Assembly: GCA_003512825.1 (NCBI GenBank)
Contig: DOOI01000188.1
Coordinates: 1-15,332, forward strand
Direction: 5' to 3'
Length of the DNA stretch: 15,332 nt
Source: Paracoccaceae bacterium
Lineage (GTDB): Bacteria; Pseudomonadota; Alphaproteobacteria; Rhodobacterales; Rhodobacteraceae
The stretch's first letter is position 1. Every line of letters starts with the position of its first letter. The notes below the pieces were generated by a model. The model did no database searches and was not told where the DNA came from. It saw only the letters and a list, made by a program, of their open reading frames with translations. Shown piece after piece: positions 6,947 to 14,120 of the stretch. The position numbers and the translations under genes were made by a program.

Positions 6947-7005
6947 CCTCGCGCGCGCCACGGTTGCGCCGGATTTGCTTTTTATAAGCAGGCGGCAACG
7001 CGAGG
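6947..7005 (+). promoter_or_regulatory. Large stem-loop between sbtB and the 7016 gene
   Basis: Nested complementary arms are CCTCGCG (6947-6953) with CGCGAGG (6999-7005), GTTGC-GCC (6963-6970) with GGC-g-GCAAC (6991-6999, one bulged G), and TGCTT (6976-6980) with AAGCA (6986-6990) around the loop TTTAT. The outer and middle arms compete for base 6999. The right outer arm runs into the Shine-Dalgarno GAGGGAG (7002-7008) of the next gene. There is no T-tract, so it may be an mRNA processing or stability element for sbtAB, a translation control element, or a poor terminator. Confidence 0.5.
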
Positions 7006-7015
7006 GAGCCCTTGA

Positions 7016-7426
7016 ATGGTTCAGAAGAGTTTTGAAGACCGTGTGGCCCGGCTGCAGGCCGACCCGAGTCATGTGAGAGTGATGCGGACGACGCACCGTG
7101 AGATGTCGGCCTTTATTGATGAGCCTGACGGCTTTGCGGCACGGCCGGGGCGGCTGGGGCTATTTGTGATTGCGATGTTGGGGCTGGTGATTGGCTTTGG
7201 TGCCTCGTTGGGCGCGCGGCCGATCTTGAATGGTGGAATTGTCTGGGAGGCAGTTCATCAAGCGCCTGTGACATTGGCGGTTTTGGTGGCGCATGCGGCG
7301 CTGTTGGGCGGGGCGTTGCGGCTGGTGGCGAAACGGTTTCGCGCGCCACGGTTAACCTTGGTGCTGCTTGCGGCGGTGTTGGGTTATGGCATTGCCTGCG
7401 TGGGATTGGTGCTGAACCTGCTTTGA
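7016..7426 (+). CDS. Small membrane protein of unknown function
   Basis: The protein is 136 residues. Residues 1-45 are hydrophilic, starting with SFEDRVARL at 5-13. Three hydrophobic segments follow, about 47-67, 82-103 and 113-135, typical of small inner-membrane proteins. The start is supported by GAGGGAG seven bases upstream. It lies 80 bases after sbtB on the same strand, separated by a large stem-loop. The N-terminal motif recurs in the next gene (SFSERIERL), and I recall similar N-termini in other small Rhodobacterales proteins. I do not recognise a named family. A role with the bicarbonate transporter is possible from position only. Confidence 0.75.
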   Translation: MVQKSFEDRVARLQADPSHVRVMRTTHREMSAFIDEPDGFAARPGRLGLFVIAMLGLVIGFGASLGARPILNGGIVWEAVHQAPVTLAVLVAHAALLGGALRLVAKRFRAPRLTLVLLAAVLGYGIACVGLVLNLL

Positions 7427-7453
7427 AATACCCTCCATTGGTCACGTTTCGTG

Positions 7454-7497
7454 CATAATTCTGCCAGATTGTTTCGATAAAGTTTGAATCAGAAACA
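7454..7497 (+). promoter_or_regulatory. Possible promoter element and operator-like repeat before the 7542 gene
   Basis: CATAAT at 7454-7459 matches the -10 consensus at five of six positions, but I see no -35 hexamer at the proper distance. Just downstream TGTTTCGAT (7470-7478) and ATC-a-GAAACA (7488-7497) form an interrupted inverted repeat that could be an operator. This suggests the 7542 gene may have its own transcription start. Confidence 0.25.
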
Positions 7498-7541
7498 GCG
7501 GAAGCAGGACCGCAAGCGTGTTGGGTTAGGAGGATCGAGCC

Positions 7542-7949
7542 ATGACAGCGCAGAGTTTTTCTGAGCGGATTGAGCGATTGAAGCGTGGGGATCGGATGGA
7601 AGTGGAGGCTTGGGCGTTTCCTGCGCCACAGCCAAAACCAAAGCGCCCGATTTTGCCGCCATTGACAGTGGGTCAGCAAGTGCGGCTGGCGCCGTTTTGG
7701 ATGCCTGTGGGTGTTGTGGGGATTTTCCTTGTGCGCGCCTATCAGGATATGGGCGGTGCGCTGGCGGGAAATTTCGCGCATATTTTATGGGCTGCGATTG
7801 TGCTGTTTCACGTCGGGCTGATGTCGGCGATTTCGGCGGTGTTTTTTGATGGGCCTGCCAAGCCGCGCACGGAATGGAAGCTGTTGCATGTGCTGGCGGG
7901 CTATGCCTTTGGCGGTGCGATGCTGTCGCTGACAGGATTTTTGCCGTAA
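7542..7949 (+). CDS. Small membrane protein of unknown function
   Basis: The protein is 135 residues with a strong ribosome-binding site, TTAGGAGG, ahead of the ATG. Residues 1-47 are hydrophilic, with SFSERIERL at 5-13 and a Pro/Lys-rich stretch (PAPQPKPKRP). Hydrophobic segments lie at about 50-65, 79-102 and 113-134. The organisation and N-terminal motif parallel the 7016 protein, although the membrane parts are not obviously alike. It is the last + strand gene before the converging asd gene, and a hairpin follows at 7961-7984. No catalytic motif is visible and I cannot name a family. Confidence 0.75.
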   Translation: MTAQSFSERIERLKRGDRMEVEAWAFPAPQPKPKRPILPPLTVGQQVRLAPFWMPVGVVGIFLVRAYQDMGGALAGNFAHILWAAIVLFHVGLMSAISAVFFDGPAKPRTEWKLLHVLAGYAFGGAMLSLTGFLP

Positions 7950-7956
7950 GATCTAT

Positions 7957-7984
7957 GCAAAAGGGGCACCCGGAGGTGCCCCTT
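7957..7984 (-). terminator. Intrinsic terminator of asd, possibly bidirectional
   Basis: AAGGGGCACC (7961-7970) and GGTGCCCCTT (7975-7984) are perfect ten-base arms around the loop CGGA. On the - strand the stem runs into TTTTGC, a short U-tract, so it should end the asd transcript. It lies between the converging 7542 gene and asd and probably serves both. Confidence 0.8.
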
Positions 7985-8006
7985 GAAAACCGTGATAGGG
8001 GCTGGA

Positions 8007-9029
8007 TCAGCCTTTTTTCAGGACTTTGTTGCCCAGGACTTCGGCGATTTGCACTGCGTTGAGAGCAGCGCCCTTGCGAAGGTTGTCGGAGACGCACCAG
8101 AGGTTGATGCCGTTTTCGACTGTCGAGTCCTGACGGATACGCGAGATATAGGTGGCATAATCGCCTACGCATTCGATGGGGGTGATGTAACCGCCCGGCT
8201 CGCGCTTATCGACGACAAGAATGCCGGGCGCTTCGCGCAGGATGTCGCGGGCCTCGTCTTCGTCAAGGAAGTCTTCGAATTCGATATTGATCGATTCCGA
8301 GTGGCCGACGAAGACCGGGACGCGCACACAGGTGGCCGTTACCTTGATCTTGGTGTCGAGGATCTTCTTGGTTTCGGCGACCATTTTCCATTCTTCTTTG
8401 GTTGAGCCGTCATCAAGGAACACGTCGATATGCGGGATCACGTTGAACGCGATCTGCTTGGTGAATTTCTTGGGTTCTTTTTCCTGACCCGGCACGTAGA
8501 TGCCTTTGGTCTGGTCCCAAAGCTCGTCGATGCCTTCTTTGCCTGCGCCCGAGACCGACTGATATGTCGACACGACGACGCGCTTGATGCGGGCGCGGTC
8601 GTGCAGGGGCTTGAGGGCAACGACCATCTGCGCGGTGGAGCAGTTGGGGTTGGCGATGATATTCTTGTTTTTATACATGTGGATCGCGTCGGCGTTGACT
8701 TCCGGCACGATCAGGGGGACCGCGGGGTCGTAGCGGTAGAGCGACGAGTTGTCGATCACAACGCATCCGGCAGCGGCGGCCTTGGGGGCATGGATTTTGG
8801 TAGCGTCGGAGCCGATGGCGAACAGCGCCATATCCCAGCCAGTCCAGTCGAAGGTTTCGATGTCTTTGGTGACGATGGTTTTATCGCCAAATGAAACCTC
8901 AGTGCCCAATGAACGGCGGCTGGCCAGTGCGGCGATTTCGTCTACCGGGAACTGACGTTCGGCCAGAATGTTGAGCATTTCGCGACCCACGTTGCCCGTG
9001 GCACCTGCGACGACGATTTTGTAACCCAT
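8007..9029 (-). CDS. asd: Aspartate-semialdehyde dehydrogenase
   Basis: The protein is 340 residues, the usual length. GATGNVG (9-15) is the NADP-binding loop, Cys130 in NPNCSTAQ is the catalytic nucleophile, YQSVSGAG (156-163) carries the conserved Gln157, and His243 in VGHSES is the likely catalytic base. It reduces aspartyl phosphate to aspartate semialdehyde, the branch point to lysine/diaminopimelate, threonine and methionine, in the cytoplasm. AAAGGAG lies nine bases before the ATG. It follows the MFS gene on the same strand after a 100-base gap, so it may have its own promoter there, although I see no good hexamer pair. A ten-base palindrome GTTCTAGAAC (9056-9065) lies in that gap. Confidence 0.98.
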   Translation of the reverse strand: MGYKIVVAGATGNVGREMLNILAERQFPVDEIAALASRRSLGTEVSFGDKTIVTKDIETFDWTGWDMALFAIGSDATKIHAPKAAAAGCVVIDNSSLYRYDPAVPLIVPEVNADAIHMYKNKNIIANPNCSTAQMVVALKPLHDRARIKRVVVSTYQSVSGAGKEGIDELWDQTKGIYVPGQEKEPKKFTKQIAFNVIPHIDVFLDDGSTKEEWKMVAETKKILDTKIKVTATCVRVPVFVGHSESINIEFEDFLDEDEARDILREAPGILVVDKREPGGYITPIECVGDYATYISRIRQDSTVENGINLWCVSDNLRKGAALNAVQIAEVLGNKVLKKG

Positions 9030-9055
9030 AGTGGCGACTCCTTTGATCCGCGCGC

Positions 9056-9065
9056 GTTCTAGAAC
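9056..9065. promoter_or_regulatory. Palindrome upstream of asd
   Basis: GTTCTAGAAC is a perfect ten-base palindrome 26 bases before the asd start codon, inside the 100-base gap behind the MFS gene. It could be an operator, but it is short enough to occur by chance. Confidence 0.25.
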
Positions 9066-9129
9066 CTTTGCGGCGGCAAGGAAACAGCTTGTTTGTCACA
9101 GCGGGACGGAACGGTGGCAGATGTGGCCG

Positions 9130-10308
9130 TCAATCTGTGCGGTCTTGGGCGAAGAGATAGAGTGCCAAGCCGATCGCCGTGGAAACGGCAAAGAGTGTGA
9201 ACACCGCCTGATAGGGCAGATGGACCGCGACGTCAGGGCCTTCGGTGGCGCGGAAGACTCGGGAGGTGGCGACTTGAAAGAGGCCGACACCGCCAATACC
9301 AAAGAGGTTCATCAAGGTGACCCCGCGCCCGGCAAGATGTGGTGGCACAAAGGCCCGGGCATGCGCCATGATGACCGGGAAGGACATGCCGAAAAACCCG
9401 ATAGCCGCGATGAGCAACACAGAGGGCCAATAGCCCGCGAGCGGCTGATAGGCGAGGGCCGCAATGGCCAAGAGGCCCAACAAGTTGCCGCCAAAAATCA
9501 CCCATTTCCGGGTGCCGAGCCAACGGTCAAGCGGGCCATAGACAAAGGTGCCCACGATCATGGCAAGACCCATGTAAAGCGTGGCTTGGCCCACGACGGC
9601 ATTGGTCGCGCCGTAGACATCGGCCAGATAGGGGCCCACCCAAAGCCCGCGCAAGCCACCTGCGGCGAGGTAATTGACGAGCAGCATCGGGAAGATCGGC
9701 CAGAGCGCGCGCAGTTTTAACAAGTCGAGCACCGAGCCGGTTTGCGGCCCCGGTGTGCGCTCGGGGTCTTGCACAGTGACATAGACGCCCACGGCCAGAA
9801 GCGCAGAAAAGCCCGAAAGCACCCAGAGCGTTTCGCGCCAGCCAAAGGCGTCGATTGCCATGGCCAGCGGCAAGGTGCCCGCAATATTGCCCAAAGACCC
9901 GACGCCGATCATCACAGATCCCAGCGTGGCGAACATGGCAGCGGGATACATCCGCGAAAAGATGAAGAAGGACGCCATCAAGACAGGAGAGCACCCCATG
10001 CCAATCAACACCATCGCCGCCGCGATATGCCATGGCGCTGAGGCCATTGCAAAAAGCGCTGCGCCGCCTGCGCCGCCGAAAAGAAAGAGCGTGGTTGCCG
10101 TGCGGCGTGGGCCGATCCGGTCGAGTGCTTCGCCAACTGGCAATTGCATAAGGGCGAAGGTGAGAAACCACAGACCCGATGCGAAGGCCAAGTCATCGGC
10201 GCCTGCGCCAAGATCCGCCTTCAGCGCTTCGGCCAGAACGGCAAGAAATGCGCGGAAAAACTGGCTGAACACATAAGTGCCGCAGAGGAAGACGAGGCCA
10301 AGGATCAT
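9130..10308 (-). CDS. Major facilitator superfamily (MFS) permease
   Basis: The protein is 392 residues from the ATG at 10308, with about twelve hydrophobic helices. The MFS loop signature between helices 2 and 3 is visible as LPVGEALDRIGPRRT, and a weaker counterpart, VYGPLDRWLGTRKW, lies in the second half, as expected for the duplicated fold. The ATG at 10308 follows GGAG with eight bases of spacing; an upstream in-frame TTG at 10332 has no such support. MFS proteins move small solutes across the inner membrane using ion gradients. The substrate cannot be told from the sequence. It lies upstream of asd on the same strand and is divergent from the non-coding region at 10309-10540. Confidence 0.9.
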   Translation of the reverse strand: MILGLVFLCGTYVFSQFFRAFLAVLAEALKADLGAGADDLAFASGLWFLTFALMQLPVGEALDRIGPRRTATTLFLFGGAGGAALFAMASAPWHIAAAMVLIGMGCSPVLMASFFIFSRMYPAAMFATLGSVMIGVGSLGNIAGTLPLAMAIDAFGWRETLWVLSGFSALLAVGVYVTVQDPERTPGPQTGSVLDLLKLRALWPIFPMLLVNYLAAGGLRGLWVGPYLADVYGATNAVVGQATLYMGLAMIVGTFVYGPLDRWLGTRKWVIFGGNLLGLLAIAALAYQPLAGYWPSVLLIAAIGFFGMSFPVIMAHARAFVPPHLAGRGVTLMNLFGIGGVGLFQVATSRVFRATEGPDVAVHLPYQAVFTLFAVSTAIGLALYLFAQDRTD

Positions 10309-10354
10309 TTGGGAAACTCCGTAACGCCACAAATGGGTGCCTTATGCTGAAAGA

Positions 10355-10533
10355 TTGTGCAACCCGTGAACGCATCTGTTCGCAGGCCCAAAGGGATCAG
10401 GGGGCAGGCCGCCTTGGCAGGTGCGCGGGCGATGACCTGTTCCCGCGCCCCGCCGCGCCTGCCCACGCGCCCCATTGACAGTTTCACGGCATTGGGTGAG
10501 ATGGCGGCGCCCCGTTATTTTGCGGGGTTTTTT
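10355..10533 (+). ncRNA. Candidate structured RNA, possibly 6S RNA (ssrS)
   Basis: The 232 bases between the MFS gene and the methyltransferase hold no convincing protein gene. On the + strand a series of nested complementary arms is visible: CGTGAA (10365-10370) with TTCACG (10483-10488), CTGT (10376-10379) with ACAG (10478-10481), GGGGC (10401-10405) with GCCCC (10469-10473), GGCAGG (10416-10421) with CCTGCC (10458-10463), and GCGCGGG (10423-10429) with CCCGCGC (10442-10448). Together they form one long, interrupted hairpin, the architecture of 6S RNA. CTGTTCGCA at 10376-10384 resembles the UGUUCGCA near the 5' side of E. coli 6S RNA. A -10-like TATGCT is at 10343-10348 and an intrinsic terminator ends at 10533, giving about 180 bases, in the 6S range. 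The 5' end is approximate. 6S RNA binds housekeeping RNA polymerase. A GC-rich leader of the methyltransferase is the alternative. Confidence 0.42.
10510..10533 (+). terminator. Intrinsic terminator just before the methyltransferase start
   Basis: CCCCG (10510-10514) pairs with CGGGG (10523-10527) around an eight-base loop and is followed by six T residues. It ends only seven bases before the first ATG of the methyltransferase. It most likely ends an RNA encoded in 10355-10509, since no protein gene precedes it on this strand. It could also act as an attenuator of the methyltransferase transcript. Confidence 0.65.
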
Positions 10534-10540
10534 GTGGTGC

Positions 10541-11509
10541 ATGATGATGTTGCCGCCTGTGCGACTGGGTTCTGGAAATCCTGTGGTTGACCGACGCGCC
10601 GACTATGCCGAAGGGCTGGCCGAAGCAGGGGAATTTGCGGCGGCGGCCGATTTGATGGCACAGTCATTGGAGATGGTGCCTGACTGGGTGCCGGGCTGGT
10701 TTCGTCGGGCGGAATGGGCCTTGGCGGCGGGGGACCGCGATGCGGCGATTGCGGCGTGGGATGAGGTGCTGCGGCGCGATCCGGAGGATCATTTCGGTGC
10801 CAGTGTGCGGTTGGAGTTGCTGCGCCCGGTGCCTGTGGCCGAAACGATGCCGCCCGCTTTTGTGCGCGCGCTCTACGATCAATATGCTCCGAAGTTTGAA
10901 GTCTCGCTTGTGGAGGCCTTGGGGTATCGCGGGCCAGAGATGATCCGCGATGTGCTTTTGGCGGAGGGGCGCAGCCAGTTCGCACGCGTGATGGATTTGG
11001 GCTGTGGGACGGGGCTTTTGGGGGCGGTCATGCGCCCGCATGCGGGATGGCTGGAGGGGTGCGATCTGTCGCCCGAGATGCTCAAACGGGCAGCAGAGAA
11101 GGGCGTTTATGACGCTTTGAGCGAGGCCAATATCGCGACGTTGCAGGCGGCGCAGGGTGGCTATGACCTCGTGACGGCGGCGGATGTGTTTATTTATATC
11201 GGCGCCTTGGAGCGCGTGGTTGGCTGGGCGGCTGCGAGCCTAGTTCCGGGGGGCGTGCTGGCGTTCTCGGTCGAGGAATTGGCAGAGGGCTTGGGCGAGT
11301 TTCGATTGATGCCATCGTGCCGTTTTGCCCATTCGGCGGGCTATTTGACACGGCTCTTGGGTGAGGCGGGTTTTGCAACGCCACGCGTTGTCTCTACGCA
11401 ATTGCGCCAAGATAGGGGCACGCCTGTGCCCGCGTTGATTGTGACCGCTGTGCGGGCCGAAGCTACGGTGCGGCGGCAAAACGACGGTGAGGATATGGCG
11501 GCGGTGTGA
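10541..11509 (+). CDS. TPR-containing class I SAM-dependent methyltransferase
   Basis: The protein is 322 residues from the first of three consecutive ATG codons (10541, 10544, 10547). None has a clear ribosome-binding site; a GTG at 10583 preceded by GGAA is an alternative. Residues about 17-85 are TPR-like helices (DYAEGLAEAGEFAAAADLM, AEWALAAGDRDAAIAAW). The methyltransferase domain has the SAM-binding motif MDLGCGTG (151-158), the acidic strand end CDLSPEML (174-181), YDLVTAADVFIYIG (208-221) and LVPGGVLAFSVEE (234-246). FVRALYDQYAPKFE (108-120) precedes the domain, as in many TPR-methyltransferases. The substrate is unknown. Its stop lies four bases from that of the converging iclR-family gene. 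Confidence 0.85.
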   Translation: MMMLPPVRLGSGNPVVDRRADYAEGLAEAGEFAAAADLMAQSLEMVPDWVPGWFRRAEWALAAGDRDAAIAAWDEVLRRDPEDHFGASVRLELLRPVPVAETMPPAFVRALYDQYAPKFEVSLVEALGYRGPEMIRDVLLAEGRSQFARVMDLGCGTGLLGAVMRPHAGWLEGCDLSPEMLKRAAEKGVYDALSEANIATLQAAQGGYDLVTAADVFIYIGALERVVGWAAASLVPGGVLAFSVEELAEGLGEFRLMPSCRFAHSAGYLTRLLGEAGFATPRVVSTQLRQDRGTPVPALIVTAVRAEATVRRQNDGEDMAAV

Positions 11510-11522
11510 GCGGTCAGCTCAC
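11506..11522. repeat. Inverted repeat between two converging stop codons
   Basis: GTGAGC (11506-11511) and GCTCAC (11517-11522) are perfect complements around a five-base loop. The left arm holds the methyltransferase TGA, and the regulator stop codon (11514-11516, other strand) lies in the loop. There is no T-tract on either side, so it is only a possible weak bidirectional terminator. Confidence 0.35.
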
Positions 11523-12338
11523 CCGCGCGACGGTGTTGACCACTTGCACCAGTTTTGGCCCAAGGTCGTTTTCCAGCCGCTCTTTGGGCAGCACATAGGA
11601 CGGACCACCAAGGTTGAACACCAAGAGCGGCGTATCGCTTTGGGGGCTGCGATAGGGCACGGCGATAGAGTTCACATGGGTTTGCCACTGGCCCATGTTG
11701 GCGTAAAAGCCCCGTTTTGCGATTTGTTCGGCGGCCTCGGCGATGGCGTCTTTCATGATGGGCCATTCCTCGGGGGTCGCGCGTTCTTCGATACGTTCCA
11801 TTATGAGGCTGCGCTCGGCTTCGGGGCAGGCGGCGATATAGGCGCGCCCCATGGCAGAGCGCGCGAGGGAGATGCGCGAGCCGACGTCGAGTTGCAGCGA
11901 GATCATGCCCTGTTTGGCGCGCGCGGCGGCGACATAGGTCATGGTCATGTCATCACGTCCGCCCAAGGCCACCAGCACCCCGTCGCCGCATTCATCAGCG
12001 AGATGCTGCATGTGGATCTGCGCCGTGTCCCGCACGCGCATGCCGCCCAAACAGGCATAACCCAACGACAGCACAGGCACGCCCATGCGGTAACGGCCCG
12101 TGCCTTCGTCATAGACGAGGTAGCCCAGTTTCAGGAGCGTATAGGTCAGGCGGGAGACCGTGGAATTTGGCAGGCCTGTGCGCTCGGCCAATTCGCGGTT
12201 TCCCAAGCCCGCCTTGTCGGTCAATGTGAAGGCGCGCAGGATTTCGAGGCCGCGATGAAGGGCGGTGACGAACTGGCGGTCGCCATCCTCGCCTTCCAGC
12301 AAGGCATCAACGGCAGGGTCGGAGGCGCGTTTTCTCAT
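11514..12338 (-). CDS. IclR-family transcriptional regulator
   Basis: The protein is 274 residues. Residues about 22-85 form the winged helix-turn-helix (FVTALHRGLEILRAF; NRELAERTGLPNSTVSRLTYTLLKLGYL; wing YDEGTGRYRMG). Residues about 95-270 are the IclR effector domain, with SRISLARSAMGRAYIAACP and NSIAVPYRSPQSDTPLLVFNLGG as typical blocks. IclR proteins are dimeric or tetrameric regulators that usually control adjacent catabolic genes in response to a small ligand. AAGGAA precedes the ATG. It lies 54 bases downstream of the acyl-CoA ligase gene on the same strand, so the two are probably co-transcribed. A palindrome with IclR-box geometry lies ahead of the ligase at 14178-14192. Confidence 0.95.
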   Translation of the reverse strand: MRKRASDPAVDALLEGEDGDRQFVTALHRGLEILRAFTLTDKAGLGNRELAERTGLPNSTVSRLTYTLLKLGYLVYDEGTGRYRMGVPVLSLGYACLGGMRVRDTAQIHMQHLADECGDGVLVALGGRDDMTMTYVAAARAKQGMISLQLDVGSRISLARSAMGRAYIAACPEAERSLIMERIEERATPEEWPIMKDAIAEAAEQIAKRGFYANMGQWQTHVNSIAVPYRSPQSDTPLLVFNLGGPSYVLPKERLENDLGPKLVQVVNTVARVS

Positions 12339-12392
12339 CTCACGGTTCCTTGGGATAAACGTGCGTGGGATACGGGGAGAGGGGGGCGTTGG

Positions 12393-14084
12393 TCAAGCTT
12401 GGGCGCCTTTCTTTGTGGCGGCTGTGGCACTGTCTTGCTCTTGGAGCATTCGCCAGAGCACCTTGCCAGCCCCGGATTTGGGCAGTGCATCGGTAAAGAC
12501 GATGGAGCGGGGGCACTTATAGGCGCTCATTTGCGTTTGGCACCACGCAATGATCGCCGCTTCGGTGAGGTGGCCTTTGGCGCTGGGCGTGGGCACGACA
12601 TAGGCGCGCACGCTTTCGCCACGGCGGGCGTCGGCAGTGGAGATGACGCAGGCTTCGGCGATATCGGGATGGCGAAACATCAAGGCTTCGACTTCGGCGG
12701 GCCAGACCTTGTAGCCGGAGGCATTGATCATCCGCTTGAGGCGGTCAACCATGAAGAAATAGCCGTCTTCATCGACATAGCCCAAATCGCCTGTGCGAAA
12801 GAATTGGCGCCCGTCACGCTCGAAAAACACTTCGGCGGTGGCTTCGGGGCGGTTCCAATAGCCTAGGAAAAGCTGTGGGGCGGCTGTGACGATCTCGCCG
12901 ATGTCGCCTTGGGGGAGTTCTGCGAGTGTGTCGGGATTGACGATGCGGCTATCCACCCCTTGCACCGGGATGCCAAGGCATTGCCGCTTGGGGCGGTGGA
13001 CTGGGTTCACATGGGTGCCCGCGATGGTTTCGGAGAGACCGTAGCCCTCGATATAGTCGAGGCCAGTGTAGAGGTGCAGTTTGGCGGCAATCGCTTCGGG
13101 CATAGCCGCGCCGCCGCCACCGATGGCCTTGAGCGAAGAGAAATCATAGCTGGCGACATCGGGGTCGTTGACCATGTCGATCGCCATGGTGGCAATCGAG
13201 CGCCAGCGGGTTACGCCGTGGCGGCGGATCAGATCGGCGGCGCGGCGGCGGTCCCAGCGGGTCATGATGACGATGGTGCCGCCAGAAATCAGTGAGCCGT
13301 TCATTCCCACCTGCATGCCTGTCACATGAAACATGGGCAGGGTGGCCAGATGCACGTCGGCTTCATCCACGGCCTGCCATTGCAGCCCGCCAATCAGCAC
13401 CGCCATCGTGGTGTAATGGCTATGCATGCAGCCCTTGGGTGCGCCTGTGGTGCCTGAGGAATAGGGCAAAACGGCAAGATCATTGGGCTGGGCCTGTGCG
13501 GGGCGCGGGGCGCAGCCCGCGTGGATCGCGGTTTCCCATGGCGTCAGGCGCGGATCAGTCAGATCGGCGGCGCGGAGCGTGTCGAGACCTGCGGGCAGGG
13601 GGTCGGGATCGGCCGGGTCTACGGCTTCGGCATAGGTGGCCACCAAAAGCGTGGTCAGGAGGCCCGCATCAAGCAGGGGCAGTGCGAAGGGCAGAAGTTC
13701 TTGCCCGGCCAGCATGACATTTGCGCCTGTGTCTTGGGCGAGGTGGGTCAACTCGGCCTCGCGGCTCATTGGATTGACCGGGACGACAACGGCATCGGCG
13801 CGCAGAATGGCGTGGTAGCCTTCGACAAATTGCGGGCTGTTCTGCGCTAAAAGCAAAACGCGGTCGCCTTTGGTCACGCCTTGGTTCTGGAGCCAGCCCG
13901 CCAAAGCTTCGATCCGTGCCCACAGGGTGGCATAGGTGGTGACGCGGCCATGATAGATCATCGCGGGGTGATCGGGCACGCGGGCGACAGTTTGCGCGAC
14001 GGCCTCGGTCAAGGTCTGGGGCACCATTTCGAGATGGTGCGGCACGCCGGGGGGCCAGTGTTTATGGTGGAGGGGCGCGCTCAT
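12393..14084 (-). CDS. AMP-forming acyl-CoA synthetase (fatty-acid-CoA ligase type)
   Basis: The protein is 563 residues, normal for the ANL superfamily. Core motifs in order are YSSGTTGAPKG (208-218, phosphate loop), GYGLSET (347-353), TGDLGYVDEDGY (431-442), DRLKRMINASGYKVWPAEVE (447-466, hinge) and PKSGAGK, with catalytic Lys541. It activates a carboxylic acid with ATP to an acyl-adenylate and then forms the CoA thioester. The sequence resembles medium/long-chain fatty-acid ligases, but the chain length is not determinable. The ATG at 14084 has no good ribosome-binding site of its own; a 10-codon ORF with a strong one ends three bases before it (14088-14120), suggesting coupled translation. 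The iclR-family gene follows downstream. Confidence 0.95.
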   Translation of the reverse strand: MSAPLHHKHWPPGVPHHLEMVPQTLTEAVAQTVARVPDHPAMIYHGRVTTYATLWARIEALAGWLQNQGVTKGDRVLLLAQNSPQFVEGYHAILRADAVVVPVNPMSREAELTHLAQDTGANVMLAGQELLPFALPLLDAGLLTTLLVATYAEAVDPADPDPLPAGLDTLRAADLTDPRLTPWETAIHAGCAPRPAQAQPNDLAVLPYSSGTTGAPKGCMHSHYTTMAVLIGGLQWQAVDEADVHLATLPMFHVTGMQVGMNGSLISGGTIVIMTRWDRRRAADLIRRHGVTRWRSIATMAIDMVNDPDVASYDFSSLKAIGGGGAAMPEAIAAKLHLYTGLDYIEGYGLSETIAGTHVNPVHRPKRQCLGIPVQGVDSRIVNPDTLAELPQGDIGEIVTAAPQLFLGYWNRPEATAEVFFERDGRQFFRTGDLGYVDEDGYFFMVDRLKRMINASGYKVWPAEVEALMFRHPDIAEACVISTADARRGESVRAYVVPTPSAKGHLTEAAIIAWCQTQMSAYKCPRSIVFTDALPKSGAGKVLWRMLQEQDSATAATKKGAQA

Positions 14085-14087
14085 GGC

Positions 14088-14120
14088 TCAGGTGCGGCCC
14101 TGATCGTGGCAGTGTTTCAT
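14088..14120 (-). CDS. Ten-codon upstream ORF (leader peptide candidate) of the acyl-CoA ligase
   Basis: An ATG at 14120 preceded by GGGGAGGACTTTC, a near-ideal ribosome-binding site, opens a frame reading MKHCHDQGRT and stops at TGA (14088-14090). The ligase ATG begins three bases later and in the same frame. Ribosomes could terminate here and restart on the ligase, which otherwise lacks a Shine-Dalgarno sequence. Alternatively the TGA is a mutation that cut a 12-residue N-terminal extension off the ligase. The peptide lacks the repeated codons expected of an amino-acid attenuator. Confidence 0.5.
   Translation of the reverse strand: MKHCHDQGRT

Noticed and set aside
6976..6990. TATAAG as a -10 promoter box upstream of the 7016 gene
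   Set aside because: The nearest -35-like TTGCGC is only 13 bases away, and the bases are accounted for by the stem-loop arms TGCTT and AAGCA.
6090..6998. A 302-codon open frame on the - strand
   Set aside because: It is antisense to sbtA and sbtB and its product is dominated by Arg, His, Gln and Pro; no motif or ribosome-binding site supports it.
10357..10590. A 77-codon open frame (GTG start) in the region before the methyltransferase
   Set aside because: It has no ribosome-binding site, runs through the terminator hairpin and overlaps the methyltransferase in another frame; the region is better explained by RNA structure.
11487..12866. A 459-codon open frame on the + strand
   Set aside because: It is antisense to the iclR-family gene and the C-terminal part of the acyl-CoA ligase, both with full family motifs. 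Its product is Gly/His/Ala-rich without domains, as expected for an antisense shadow in high-GC DNA.
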